A DNA stretch of 64,000 nt. It comes from Sporomusa sphaeroides DSM 2875. GTDB lineage: Bacteria; Bacillota; Negativicutes; Sporomusales; Sporomusaceae. Every line of letters begins with the position of its first letter. Position 1 is the stretch's first letter. The stretch covers positions 1,660,524 through 1,724,523 of the forward strand of contig NZ_CP146991.1 in NCBI RefSeq assembly GCF_001941975.2, in the 5' to 3' direction. The notes under the pieces are model-generated. The model worked only from the letters and a program-made list of their open reading frames with translations, was not told the origin of the DNA and made no database searches. This document shows, one piece after another, positions 42,759 through 51,349 of this stretch. Position numbers and translations under genes: made by a program.

Positions 42759-43553
42759 TTATTTACTTTTGCCGCCGAGGCCGATACGTTCGGCATAATA
42801 TCCTTGTCGGATAAATAGGATCAGGCCAATGAGTATGATGCCCAGGCTGGTGAGCTGGGCGGATTTTAAGCCAAATAAAAGTGTGCCATAGTCTCCCCTG
42901 AGGAATTCGAGGAAAAAGCGGGCGGCTGAATACAAAATCGCATAAAGGATAAAAACCTGGCCTTTGGCATGGTTGGTTGTTCTAAAGAGCAGTAGCAGTA
43001 CAAAAATAATAACATCGATCTGGCCTTCCCACACTTCAGCCGGCCATAACGGTTTGTCGCCATACACCTGGTAGGCTAAGGTTGTCGGCGGATAAATTAT
43101 GCCAAAGTTGCCGCCGGTAGGATTGCCAAAAGCATCACCGTTCATTAGATTGGCCATCCTGCCAATAGCTTGTCCCATGATAACCGCTGGAGCGGCAACA
43201 ATATCGGCAAAAGCCCAGGTGTCGATTTTGTGGATCTTAGTGTAGACGATACCAGCGATAGCCCCCAGCAGGACACCGCCCTGAATGGCCATTCCCCCCT
43301 GCCAGACAAAGGGTATCTCCAGCAGGTGGTGTTGGTAGTAATCCCAGTCAAAGAAAAAGACATCCCATAATCTTGCACCGACAATACCGGCTAAGCCACA
43401 ATAAATTCCAATATCCGGCACATGCTGATGCCAGCGCCCATCCTGCTTGGCAAAAAAATAAGCAGTGCAGGTAGCCAGAATAATACTAAGACTTAAAATG
43501 AGCCCGTAAGCCCGGATGGGGAAGTCTCCGATAAAAAAAAGATACTGATGCAT
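42759..43553 (-). CDS. lgt: Prolipoprotein diacylglyceryl transferase
   Basis: The 264-residue protein has the seven-span Lgt layout and signature 'AIGRMANLMNGDAFG', with the arginine and asparagine of the active-site region, plus 'HQYLFFIGDFPIRAYGLI' at the start. Lgt attaches diacylglycerol to the lipobox cysteine of prolipoproteins. GGAGG precedes the ATG. It is divergent from the tlpA-ccdA pair. Confidence 0.95.
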   Translation of the reverse strand: MHQYLFFIGDFPIRAYGLILSLSIILATCTAYFFAKQDGRWHQHVPDIGIYCGLAGIVGARLWDVFFFDWDYYQHHLLEIPFVWQGGMAIQGGVLLGAIAGIVYTKIHKIDTWAFADIVAAPAVIMGQAIGRMANLMNGDAFGNPTGGNFGIIYPPTTLAYQVYGDKPLWPAEVWEGQIDVIIFVLLLLFRTTNHAKGQVFILYAILYSAARFFLEFLRGDYGTLLFGLKSAQLTSLGIILIGLILFIRQGYYAERIGLGGKSK

Positions 43554-43642
43554 AGTGCGGCCTCCATTATAATATTGGTGTTAGTAATTCGCGGATTCTG
43601 TATATTCCTTAGTAAGCATATAGTGTATGAGAGGAGATTATT

Positions 43643-44176
43643 ATGCCAAAAAGACTTATCATTTTAGCAGTGGCTGTTATTTGCATGACTGTTGCCATGG
43701 GATTTGTCGCCATGCAGCCTGATAGTTTTTCCGGGGCGGAACCCCAGAAACCGCCAGCCGAGACTGGCGTTACAGTAGGCAACGCTCTGCCAGAATTTAC
43801 ATTGCCTGCTTTGGACGGAAGGCAGGTCACAGTTGCCCCGGCCGGACAGATTCTGGTACTCAACTTCTGGGCGACCTGGTGTCCGCCTTGTCGTCAGGAG
43901 ATGCCGGAATTGGATAAGTTTGCTGAGCAGTATAGTGGCAAGGTTGAATTCCACGCCGTCAACATTCAGGAGCCTGGTGATAAAGTGGCTGCGTTCATGG
44001 CTCAGAACAAGTATACCATGAGCGTCTTAAGCGATACAGAGGGGGAGGTGGCAAAGCTCTTTCGTATTAACGCCATTCCTACCACTTTAGTGGTGGATAA
44101 GCAAGGGATTATCAAATACCGGAAGTCAGGCCCGGTAACGCTGGCCGAACTGGAAGGAGTGCTGAATGGATTATAG
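43643..44176 (+). CDS. TlpA/ResA-like membrane-anchored thiol-disulfide oxidoreductase
   Basis: The 177-residue protein has an N-terminal signal anchor (about 4-22) and an extracytoplasmic thioredoxin fold with the active site 'WATWCPPCRQEM' and the cis-proline 'NAIPTTLVVD'. The CPPC dithiol and the CcdA gene overlapping its end by 11 nt indicate a ResA/CcsX-like role: reducing apocytochrome c heme-binding cysteines outside the membrane. NrfH and NrfA elsewhere in the window would need this activity. Confidence 0.92.
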   Translation: MPKRLIILAVAVICMTVAMGFVAMQPDSFSGAEPQKPPAETGVTVGNALPEFTLPALDGRQVTVAPAGQILVLNFWATWCPPCRQEMPELDKFAEQYSGKVEFHAVNIQEPGDKVAAFMAQNKYTMSVLSDTEGEVAKLFRINAIPTTLVVDKQGIIKYRKSGPVTLAELEGVLNGL

Positions 44177-44867
44177 CATCACCCTGATAACGGTTTTCGG
44201 GGCGGGATTGATCTCTTTTTTGTCACCCTGTGTGTTACCTATGCTGCCCACCTATACTGCGCTCTTGGCCGGAGGCGGGGCCCAGACCATGGCGGACAAT
44301 CACTGGCGGTTTTTAGCCAATGCCATTAGTTTTCTCAGCGGTTTTACGCTCATATTCGTGGCTATGGGCGCAACGGCCTCCTATATTGGTGAGCTGTTTT
44401 TGGACTATCAGGAGGTTATTCGTAAAATAGGGGCAGTATTCATGATGATCATGGGAATACATGTGCTTGGTATACTGAAGCTGCCTGGCCTTGCCCGCGA
44501 ATACCGGCCATTTTTACAAAGCACGTTTACCGGCCCGGCAGGGGCGTTTTTCTTAGGGCTGGCGTTTACCGCCGGCTGGACACCTTGTACCGGTCCTATT
44601 TTGGCTACCGTGCTTATGTATGCAGGAGCAACGGCCACCGTTAGCCAGGGAGCATTTCTCCTGTTTATTTACGCTATGGGTTTTTGTCTGCCATTTTTGG
44701 CCCTGGCGCTGCTGATAAACCGCTATATGAGTAAAATTCAGGGAATCTATAAATGGCTGCCGATTGTTCAGCAAGTGGCTGGCATCATACTCATTGCCGC
44801 AGGTCTGTTTATTTACTTTGATTTGATGCAAAAGGGCATAGGCATATTGTGGAACCTATTGGGTTGA
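44166..44867 (+). CDS. ccdA: CcdA-type cytochrome c biogenesis / thiol transport membrane protein
   Basis: The 233-residue protein has six membrane spans and the two conserved cysteines in 'LSPCVLPMLPTY' and 'GWTPCTGPILA'. CcdA relays electrons from cytoplasmic thioredoxin to extracytoplasmic TlpA/ResA proteins. Its start lies 11 nt inside tlpA, so the two are coupled. Confidence 0.94.
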   Translation: MDYSITLITVFGAGLISFLSPCVLPMLPTYTALLAGGGAQTMADNHWRFLANAISFLSGFTLIFVAMGATASYIGELFLDYQEVIRKIGAVFMMIMGIHVLGILKLPGLAREYRPFLQSTFTGPAGAFFLGLAFTAGWTPCTGPILATVLMYAGATATVSQGAFLLFIYAMGFCLPFLALALLINRYMSKIQGIYKWLPIVQQVAGIILIAAGLFIYFDLMQKGIGILWNLLG

Positions 44868-44909
44868 ACTATATAGTCAGCCGGTTTACATCACAGCAAG
44901 GAGGAGCGG

Positions 44910-45602
44910 CTAAATCAACTGCTTGAGCTGAAACTCCAGCGCATCGCAAGATACAAGATGGTAGGCGGCACCGTTAATTATACCGGTTGCCGCATTTTTT
45001 ATGGAATCGCTGTGCAGATGACCGTAGATGCAGATCTCTGCTTTGTACTTAGTAATCAGCTGGGCAAAGCCTGTATGGCTCTGGTGGTCATAAAACGGGG
45101 GGAAATGCAGCATAAGAATGATGCGGGTAAAGCCCGCATCCCGGGCGGCCTGCAGGGAAGCTTCGACACGCAGCAATTCCCGTTCGAAAATGGGCCGGTC
45201 CTTGGCTTTGAACAGCGGGTCTTCGGGGCATGTCCAGCCGCGGCTGCCGCAGATGGCCCATTCGCCGACAGGGGCAAAACTGTTATTAAGAAACTCCAGC
45301 TTCCCATCGACGGCTTTGGTTAGTTTGCTTACTGTCTGCCACCAATAATCATGATTGCCGCGTATTATAATTTTTCTCCCAGGCAGACCGGCAATAGCGT
45401 GTAAATCGACAAGTGCGTCCGGCAGCTTCATTGCCCAGGAAGTGTCGCCGGCAATCAGAACCACATCGTCATCAGTGACTAGTTCGTGCCAATTTGCTTT
45501 AAGTTTTTCCCAATGCCCTTCCCAGTGTGCGCCGAAAATGCTCATCGGCTTAGCCGGAGGTGTTCCTGACAAATGAAGGTCAGCAATAGCAAATATCTTC
45601 AT
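44910..45602 (-). CDS. Metallophosphoesterase (calcineurin-like)
   Basis: I choose ATG 45602, after GGTGAGG, giving 230 residues; an in-frame GTG at 45620 has no site. Metal motifs are 'IADLHLSG', 'LIAGDTSWAM', 'IIRGNHDYWW', 'LMLHFPPFYD' and 'IYGHLHSD'. This is the YkuE-like/predicted phosphohydrolase group; the substrate is unknown. It is convergent with ccdA and lies behind the helicase gene on the same strand. Confidence 0.92.
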   Translation of the reverse strand: MKIFAIADLHLSGTPPAKPMSIFGAHWEGHWEKLKANWHELVTDDDVVLIAGDTSWAMKLPDALVDLHAIAGLPGRKIIIRGNHDYWWQTVSKLTKAVDGKLEFLNNSFAPVGEWAICGSRGWTCPEDPLFKAKDRPIFERELLRVEASLQAARDAGFTRIILMLHFPPFYDHQSHTGFAQLITKYKAEICIYGHLHSDSIKNAATGIINGAAYHLVSCDALEFQLKQLI

Positions 45603-45738
45603 AACTAAAAGTATCCTCACCTATATTTCTGGAATATATTTTATCTAATAATGGGGTGAATAGCAATGCCATGAGTAAGAGTGCCATGGCTGCCAACGAT
45701 CCGGAAACGGCAAGGATGCTGGCAGCAGGTTGCTGCAC
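45580..45738 (-). CDS. Possible 52-aa membrane peptide between helicase and phosphoesterase genes
   Basis: A GTG at 45738 opens a 52-codon frame with a clear hydrophobic segment ('ILAVSGSLAAMALLLMALLF') and a polar tail that overlaps the first codons of the phosphoesterase gene. No convincing ribosome-binding site is seen, and the family is unknown. It could be a small coupled membrane protein or chance. Confidence 0.25.
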   Translation of the reverse strand: MQQPAASILAVSGSLAAMALLLMALLFTPLLDKIYSRNIGEDTFSYEDICYC

Positions 45739-45745
45739 CGGCGTC

Positions 45746-48700
45746 TTATAGGGTGAACAGTTCCCGGATTTCAGACTCACTCATCTTGGTCAGGAAATTC
45801 TCCCCAGGCTTAATGAGGGTATCAATCATTTCTTTCTTCTGCTGCTGCAGCAGATAAATTTTTTCTTCAATGGTATTTTTCGTAATCAGCTTGTAGACCT
45901 GAACCGAATTTTTTTGTCCAATCCGGTAGGCGCGGTCGGTCGCCTGATCTTCGACGGCAGGATTCCACCACGGGTCGTAGTGAATAACCATATCGGCGCC
46001 GGTAAGATTGAGGCCGGTGCCGCCGGCTTTGAGTGAAATAAGGAAAATTTCGTTTTCCCCGGCGTTAAAAGCATTTACCAGCCGGAGGCGTTCATCGGCC
46101 TTGGTAGCGCCATCCAGATAAAAATAGCTGAGCTGCATGGCGGTAAGTGTTTGTTTAATCAAGGCCAACATCCCGGTAAATTGAGAAAATAGTAAGATCC
46201 GGTGTCTGCTGCCGATAGCATCCCTGATTAGTTCCTGCAGCATTTCCAGCTTGCCGCTGCCGGCTTCATAGTTTTCAATAAACAGAGCCGGATGACAGCA
46301 AATTTGTCTAAGCCTGGTCAGCAGGGAGAGAATTTTAATCTGGCTTTTTTCAAAGCCGTTGGCGCTGACTTCGGCTTCGAACTCTGATTTGGCCTTTAAG
46401 AGCCAGGCGGCATACAGCTTGGTTTGTTCTGGGGTCATTTCGCTGACCATCTTAGTCTCGACCTTTTCCGGCAGTTCTTTAAGAACTGCTTTTTTCATGC
46501 GCCGCATAATAAAGGGTTTGATGTGCCGCCCCAGTTCTGCTAACGCTCTCTTGTCGCCATTTTTAACAATGGGAATTTCAAACCGGCTGGTAAACGTTTT
46601 GTGTGAGCGCAAATAACCGGGCATCAGGAAATCAAAAATCGACCACAGCTCGGTTAAGGTGTTTTCAATCGGGGTGCCGGTAAGGGCAAAATAACTGCCG
46701 GCCTTAATCTGCTTAACTGATTTGGCATTTAGCGTGTTGGGATTTTTAATATGCTGGGCTTCATCCAGGAAACAGTATTTAAAAGCAGTTTTTTGATAAA
46801 ATGTTACGTCACGGCGAATCAGGCCATAGGAGGTTATGACCAGATCGGCATTACCGATATCCTGGAGCTGTTCTACCCGTTCATCAGGCTGACCGGAGAT
46901 AACAACTGCATTTAGGCTGGGCGCAAACTTGAACACTTCTTCCTGCCAGTTGTAGACAAGTGAGGTAGGAGCGATGACCAGTGACGGCGCTTGACAGTTA
47001 GCCTTTTCTGAAAGGACAAAAGCAATTACCTGCAGGGTTTTTCCCAGCCCCATATCATCGGCTAAGATACCGCCTAACCCGTAATTGGCAAGAGATTTGA
47101 GCCATTTAAAGCCAGTTTTTTGATAATCTCTGAGTTTGCCTTGGATGCCTTGCGGAATAACGCATTCGCTATCCTGCGGTTCGCGGATGTCTTGTACCAT
47201 GCGTTTAAAGGTACTGCTGCGTTCCATGGTAAAGTCCGGTGACTCCCTTGCCAGGCTGTCAAGATACAGGGCGCGGTATTTGGGCAGTTCTACCACTTGT
47301 TTCTCAATGTCAGACGGGCGCAGGCCCAGTGCGTCGATCAGCCTGGCTGCTGTTTGAAATTCGGTGGAATCAAGCGGAATGAATGCACCATTTGGCAGAC
47401 GGTGATAGCGCTTTTTCAATTTATATGCGGCTAATAATTCGATTAATTCTTTAGCAGAGATATCGTCCAGCTGCAGTGAAAACTCCAGCATGTCGGTATG
47501 GGTATTCAGTCTTACACCGGCGGCAATCCTGGCGGCAGGCTGAATCTTGATATGGTGAAACGCATCAGCATAAAATATTTCGGCAATATCCTGCAGCTTC
47601 GGCAAACCTTGCTGCAGAAACGTATAGGCAGCATCTTCGTCAGGCAAAACCAGGCTGCCATTTTCCCAAACAAAACCGTGCTGCTGAAAAACACCCAACA
47701 GCTCCCGTTCTTGCGCTGTAGACCGCAACAGCCATTTTTCCTCCGGGGCAGAAGGAACTGCGTTGGTGTCGGCAGCCGGGTTGATGATCACAGTACCATA
47801 GCAAAACTCGATTTTGGCGCTGATCCCTTCCGCGAATTTATCCAGATACACTTGTTTTACCAAAGGTTCTTTGTGGAATTTGCTGTAAACAGTGGCATCT
47901 ACCTTTACTGAAGCAATAGTTTCCAACACCGGTAGGGTACCTGACACAAAATCAGACACTGTTATTGCCGGAATAGCTATTTCGGCTTTTCTGGTTTCGT
48001 ATAAGCACTCAAGCAGCCGTTTAACGTAGCCGGCAAATACCGCATCGGTATGATAGATAGTGTTGTTATGGTAAATGTAGCGGTAATCGGTATCAAGTCC
48101 GTAAAATACTTCATCTTTGGTCGCCATAGACAAGCGTAAACCGTCTTCAGTGGCTTCAACTGCAAGCTGTATTGGCGGTCTGCCTTTTTGCACAGTAAGC
48201 TTAGCCGGTGTTTGACCGTTAATTATGGCAGTAAAAGGCTGAGAGTGCATAATCTCGAAGAAGCGCATAAGATAGGTATTGGTTAGTTTAAAATGCCTGG
48301 CTTCACTAAAAGCAGAGTTGGCAGATGACCCGGAAAACGAATGATAATTCCATAAGGCTCGCTGAGTTTCTTCGTCGTAAGCATTTTTCAGCAGCTGCAG
48401 CAGAGCGGCTGAAGGTTCATCAAAGACAGCTTCGCCGGGATGTAAGGTAAAGTTTTTACCAAAGACAAACTCTTGCTTAGTATCCATAGCGGTGATGAGT
48501 TGTGGAATATTCTTCACAACATACATCCGGTCAGTGCCAATGGTAAAATCCAGCCGACTTAGTTTTTGGTCAGGATACCAGTGAAAGCTATAGGTGGGGA
48601 TAAGCTTTAACCGCGAGGCTGAGTAGGGCTTGTCCACTCGGGCTTCAAGCCCGGTATTCTGAAAAAAATCCAGCATTGCTTTGGTTGTACGCGTTATTGG

Positions 48701-49012
48701 GACATAGCTGGCTGTAGTGAAATAGGTATCCCAATTCTGCTGGATGGCCTTCAACACAGCGACAATATGCTTGCAAGCGCCATGATATCTGAAAAAAGCC
48801 GGACAATCGCAGTGATATTGTTCAATCTTTTGTGCCGGGGTAAATGTCACAGCTATTCTATACAGGTCGTTTCCCAGCACTTTGGCTTCAAAGGTGCTGT
48901 CAGAGGCTGAGAAGTGCAAAGTTTTGACACAGCTATTGCGATAATAGTGCAATCCTCTGGTATATGAAGCATCAATATCCGCTTCGTGCCGAATCTGTTC
49001 ATCTGTTAGCAT
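45746..49012 (-). CDS. SNF2-family helicase with N-terminal SWIM zinc finger
   Basis: The 1088-residue protein has a SWIM zinc finger ('CDCPAFFRYHGACKHI', about 68-83), a long SNF2-associated middle region, and a C-terminal SNF2/RecA-like ATPase pair: motif I 'DDMGLGKTLQ', motif II 'FLDEAQ', 'TGTPIENTLTELWSIFDFL', and motifs V/VI 'LKAGGTGLNLTGADMVIHYD' and 'QATDRAYRIGQ'. Bacterial SWIM-SNF2 proteins are common in Firmicutes; the role (transcription recycling or DNA repair) is not settled. No methyltransferase or nuclease partner is visible. Confidence 0.93.
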   Translation of the reverse strand: MLTDEQIRHEADIDASYTRGLHYYRNSCVKTLHFSASDSTFEAKVLGNDLYRIAVTFTPAQKIEQYHCDCPAFFRYHGACKHIVAVLKAIQQNWDTYFTTASYVPITRTTKAMLDFFQNTGLEARVDKPYSASRLKLIPTYSFHWYPDQKLSRLDFTIGTDRMYVVKNIPQLITAMDTKQEFVFGKNFTLHPGEAVFDEPSAALLQLLKNAYDEETQRALWNYHSFSGSSANSAFSEARHFKLTNTYLMRFFEIMHSQPFTAIINGQTPAKLTVQKGRPPIQLAVEATEDGLRLSMATKDEVFYGLDTDYRYIYHNNTIYHTDAVFAGYVKRLLECLYETRKAEIAIPAITVSDFVSGTLPVLETIASVKVDATVYSKFHKEPLVKQVYLDKFAEGISAKIEFCYGTVIINPAADTNAVPSAPEEKWLLRSTAQERELLGVFQQHGFVWENGSLVLPDEDAAYTFLQQGLPKLQDIAEIFYADAFHHIKIQPAARIAAGVRLNTHTDMLEFSLQLDDISAKELIELLAAYKLKKRYHRLPNGAFIPLDSTEFQTAARLIDALGLRPSDIEKQVVELPKYRALYLDSLARESPDFTMERSSTFKRMVQDIREPQDSECVIPQGIQGKLRDYQKTGFKWLKSLANYGLGGILADDMGLGKTLQVIAFVLSEKANCQAPSLVIAPTSLVYNWQEEVFKFAPSLNAVVISGQPDERVEQLQDIGNADLVITSYGLIRRDVTFYQKTAFKYCFLDEAQHIKNPNTLNAKSVKQIKAGSYFALTGTPIENTLTELWSIFDFLMPGYLRSHKTFTSRFEIPIVKNGDKRALAELGRHIKPFIMRRMKKAVLKELPEKVETKMVSEMTPEQTKLYAAWLLKAKSEFEAEVSANGFEKSQIKILSLLTRLRQICCHPALFIENYEAGSGKLEMLQELIRDAIGSRHRILLFSQFTGMLALIKQTLTAMQLSYFYLDGATKADERLRLVNAFNAGENEIFLISLKAGGTGLNLTGADMVIHYDPWWNPAVEDQATDRAYRIGQKNSVQVYKLITKNTIEEKIYLLQQQKKEMIDTLIKPGENFLTKMSESEIRELFTL

Positions 49013-49163
49013 AACGACTCCTTCGGGCTATCTTTAATGGTTCAATAGTAGATAATTATTCTCTGGTCTCTGAAAATCCTGCATTGCTATTCCCCCGGCT
49101 TGACCGGTTGCATAAATTATATTGACGGCGTATTAAAAAAATAATGAAAAGTGGGGTTGAAAT

Positions 49164-50543
49164 ATGATTTACCGGAACCCAGGAAGTTATTTTCGAACCC
49201 TAGTGACCGGATGTGATACTAAAGTCACATTGGCAAATGGCCGGCAGGTTACGGCGATCAATTTTGATAATGCAGCCACCACGCCGCCGTTAAGCCCGGT
49301 AATAAAAGCAATTTCCCGGTTTGCTCCCTGGTATGCTTCGGTTCATCGGGGCAGAGGTTATAAATCGATTCTGACTTCCGAGCTTTATGACCGTGGGCGG
49401 GAAGTTGTCAGGCATTTTGTTAAGGCTGATCCAGGTGATGTCATTATTTTTACCAAAAATACCACCGAATCTATCAATATACTGGCCTATGCCCTGGCAG
49501 CAGGCGGCAAAGAGCAGGTCGTGTTATCAACAGATATGGAACATTTAGCCAATGACATGCCTTGGCGGGATAAATTCACTGTCGACTATGTAGGCTTAAC
49601 CAAATCAGGCAGATTGTCATTAGAAGACCTGGAAACCAAGCTGCGGACCTATCGGGGAAAAGTAAGCCTGGTAGCTGTTACCGGTGCTTCTAATGTTACC
49701 GGCTATATCAATCCTATTCCTAAAATTGCCAGATTGGCCCATAAATACGGGGCCAGGATTTTTGTTGATGGTGCCCAATGGGTTCCGCATGCTCCGGTGA
49801 ACATGAAACCGCAGCATTCGCCCGAACATATTGATTTTCTGGCTTTTTCAGCCCATAAAATGTATGCGCCGTTTGGCACCGGCGTGTTGATTGGGCCGAA
49901 GAAATGCTTTGAACAGGCTGTTCCCGTGTATCAGGGGGGAGGAGCAGTTGGCCTGGTTTCACAGCAACATATTGAGTGGGATGACCCACCGGCAAAATAT
50001 GAAGCTGGCACTCCCAATATGATGGGGGTGCTGGCGCTGATTACCGCCATAGAAGCACTGTCCCGTCTGTCTATTACTGAAATCCATAATTACGAACAGG
50101 CACTTATTGAGTATGCTATCGACAGCTTGGCAGAGATTCCCGGTGTTACTTTATACAGTTGCCAGGAAAGAAGAGAGGAGCGGGTAAGCCTGATATCTTT
50201 CAGTCTGGAAGGCTTGCACCATAGTCAGGTTGCCGAACTTTTGTCCCAGGAAGCCGGAATTGCCATTCGCAGCGGCTTATTCTGCGCCCACCCCTATGTC
50301 GAAAAGCTGCTGAACTTGAATGAAGCGGAAATCAAATACTATCAAACCCATGATGATAAAAGGATACCCGGTTTAGCCCGGATTAGTTTCGGTATATATA
50401 ATAACTTTGAGGAAATAGATATATTTTACACCCTATTGGCTCATGCCGCCAAGCACAGGAACCACTATGCACGCAAATATGCCTATGTATTGTCACCCGG
50501 GCGCTGCAACGGCAGTGAAAAAGATGCTTATCCCTATTGCTAG
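49164..50543 (+). CDS. Class V aminotransferase / cysteine desulfurase-like PLP enzyme
   Basis: The 459-residue protein has the fold-type I PLP features of SufS/CsdA-like enzymes: 'NFDNAATTPPLSP' at the start, 'HLANDMPW' with the PLP-stacking histidine, 'VDGAQWVPHAPV', the PLP lysine in 'FSAHKMYAPFGTG', and 'GIAIRSGLFCAHPY', which places a cysteine near the desulfurase position. No SufU/SufE/IscU partner is nearby, so cysteine desulfuration is possible but unproven. Its expression is isolated, with a terminator after it. Confidence 0.88.
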   Translation: MIYRNPGSYFRTLVTGCDTKVTLANGRQVTAINFDNAATTPPLSPVIKAISRFAPWYASVHRGRGYKSILTSELYDRGREVVRHFVKADPGDVIIFTKNTTESINILAYALAAGGKEQVVLSTDMEHLANDMPWRDKFTVDYVGLTKSGRLSLEDLETKLRTYRGKVSLVAVTGASNVTGYINPIPKIARLAHKYGARIFVDGAQWVPHAPVNMKPQHSPEHIDFLAFSAHKMYAPFGTGVLIGPKKCFEQAVPVYQGGGAVGLVSQQHIEWDDPPAKYEAGTPNMMGVLALITAIEALSRLSITEIHNYEQALIEYAIDSLAEIPGVTLYSCQERREERVSLISFSLEGLHHSQVAELLSQEAGIAIRSGLFCAHPYVEKLLNLNEAEIKYYQTHDDKRIPGLARISFGIYNNFEEIDIFYTLLAHAAKHRNHYARKYAYVLSPGRCNGSEKDAYPYC

Positions 50544-50552
50544 GAACAAACT

Positions 50553-50600
50553 AAAACCACCCGGATTCCGATTTGGTTTCAAGGTGGTTTTGGTTGTTTC
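50553..50600 (+). terminator. Terminator after the class V aminotransferase
   Basis: AAAACCACC (50553-50561) pairs with GGTGGTTTT (50583-50591), followed by GGTTGTTTC. Confidence 0.7.
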
Positions 50601-50632
50601 CCCGTTACTTCTGACTTGTCCGTAAGTGCCGG

Positions 50633-51043
50633 TTATGTATGGGTTTGGGAATTTTGAGAACTTACCCATTCTTCTAATCTTTTCAAAACGTCCTGACGCG
50701 CTAACTCGCATTCCTGCCCCCGCCACTCCTGACCTGTTTCGCTGTCAAACCATAAATCTTTTTGGGAAAAGGTTCCGGTGGGATAGAATTTCTCTTTGGC
50801 GGCATCTAAGACACCGTCAAGCATACTTTGGGTAATGGATTTTCTGATCATGCGGCAACCGGCTTTTTCCGTGCAGGCAACCTCAATACCGTCTGGTCCG
50901 GTACTAAGTTCAACATGGGAGAGTAGCTTGCCCTGCTGGCTGGCAGCGGCAATCGCCTGTTTGCCATAAGCGGCGGCCTGCTCCCGCTTAATACTGTCAT
51001 CATTTACGGTCACTCTGACATTGCCGATAATAAGCTTATACAT
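50633..51043 (-). CDS. Hypothetical protein, 136 aa
   Basis: The start is ATG 51043, with a perfect AAGGAGGTG site 4 bp upstream. The 136-residue product begins 'MYKLIIGNVRVTVNDDSIK' and has a mixed alpha/beta character with two cysteines near the centre ('VACTEKAGC') and a tryptophan-rich C-terminal half. It has no signal or membrane segment. I do not recognise a family. It is flanked by a terminator and by the structured element at 51180. Confidence 0.75.
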   Translation of the reverse strand: MYKLIIGNVRVTVNDDSIKREQAAAYGKQAIAAASQQGKLLSHVELSTGPDGIEVACTEKAGCRMIRKSITQSMLDGVLDAAKEKFYPTGTFSQKDLWFDSETGQEWRGQECELARQDVLKRLEEWVSSQNSQTHT

Positions 51044-51179
51044 GACGCACCTCCTTATGAACAGTGTATGAAGGTTTGACTGAGATAGAACAGTTTTCAC
51101 CATCTATCCCTAAGTTGACTTTTGTTTTCATTTGCCTGCCGGTACTCCAGAGCTGGCTTGATGGACAGCCGCTCCTGTA

Positions 51180-51349
51180 GCTTAGTAGTCCACCAAGCCT
51201 AAATCCATGGTGTTCTTGTCGCGATATTTTCCGCCCAACTTCGTTGTCGTCACCTTACATATGTCCGATATGCGCGGCTCCTCCGCCTTGCTGGACGAAA
51301 AATCTCGCGCAATTCATCCTATAGCTTTAGACTTGGCAGACTACTAGGC
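51180..51349 (-). repeat. Structured element with 24-nt imperfect terminal inverted repeats
   Basis: Bases 51180-51203 and 51326-51349 are inverted copies with 20 of 24 identical (most differences keep G-U pairing). Read on the minus strand, the inside contains GCGCGAGATTTTTCGTCC, GGCGGAGGAGCCGCGC, and a palindromic CATAT-CGGAC-ATATG hairpin. The 3' arm includes the stop codon of the ABC-transporter gene (51344-51346). It is noncoding. The layout resembles 8382-8505. It fills most of the 300-bp gap between the hypothetical gene and the ABC genes. Confidence 0.6.
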
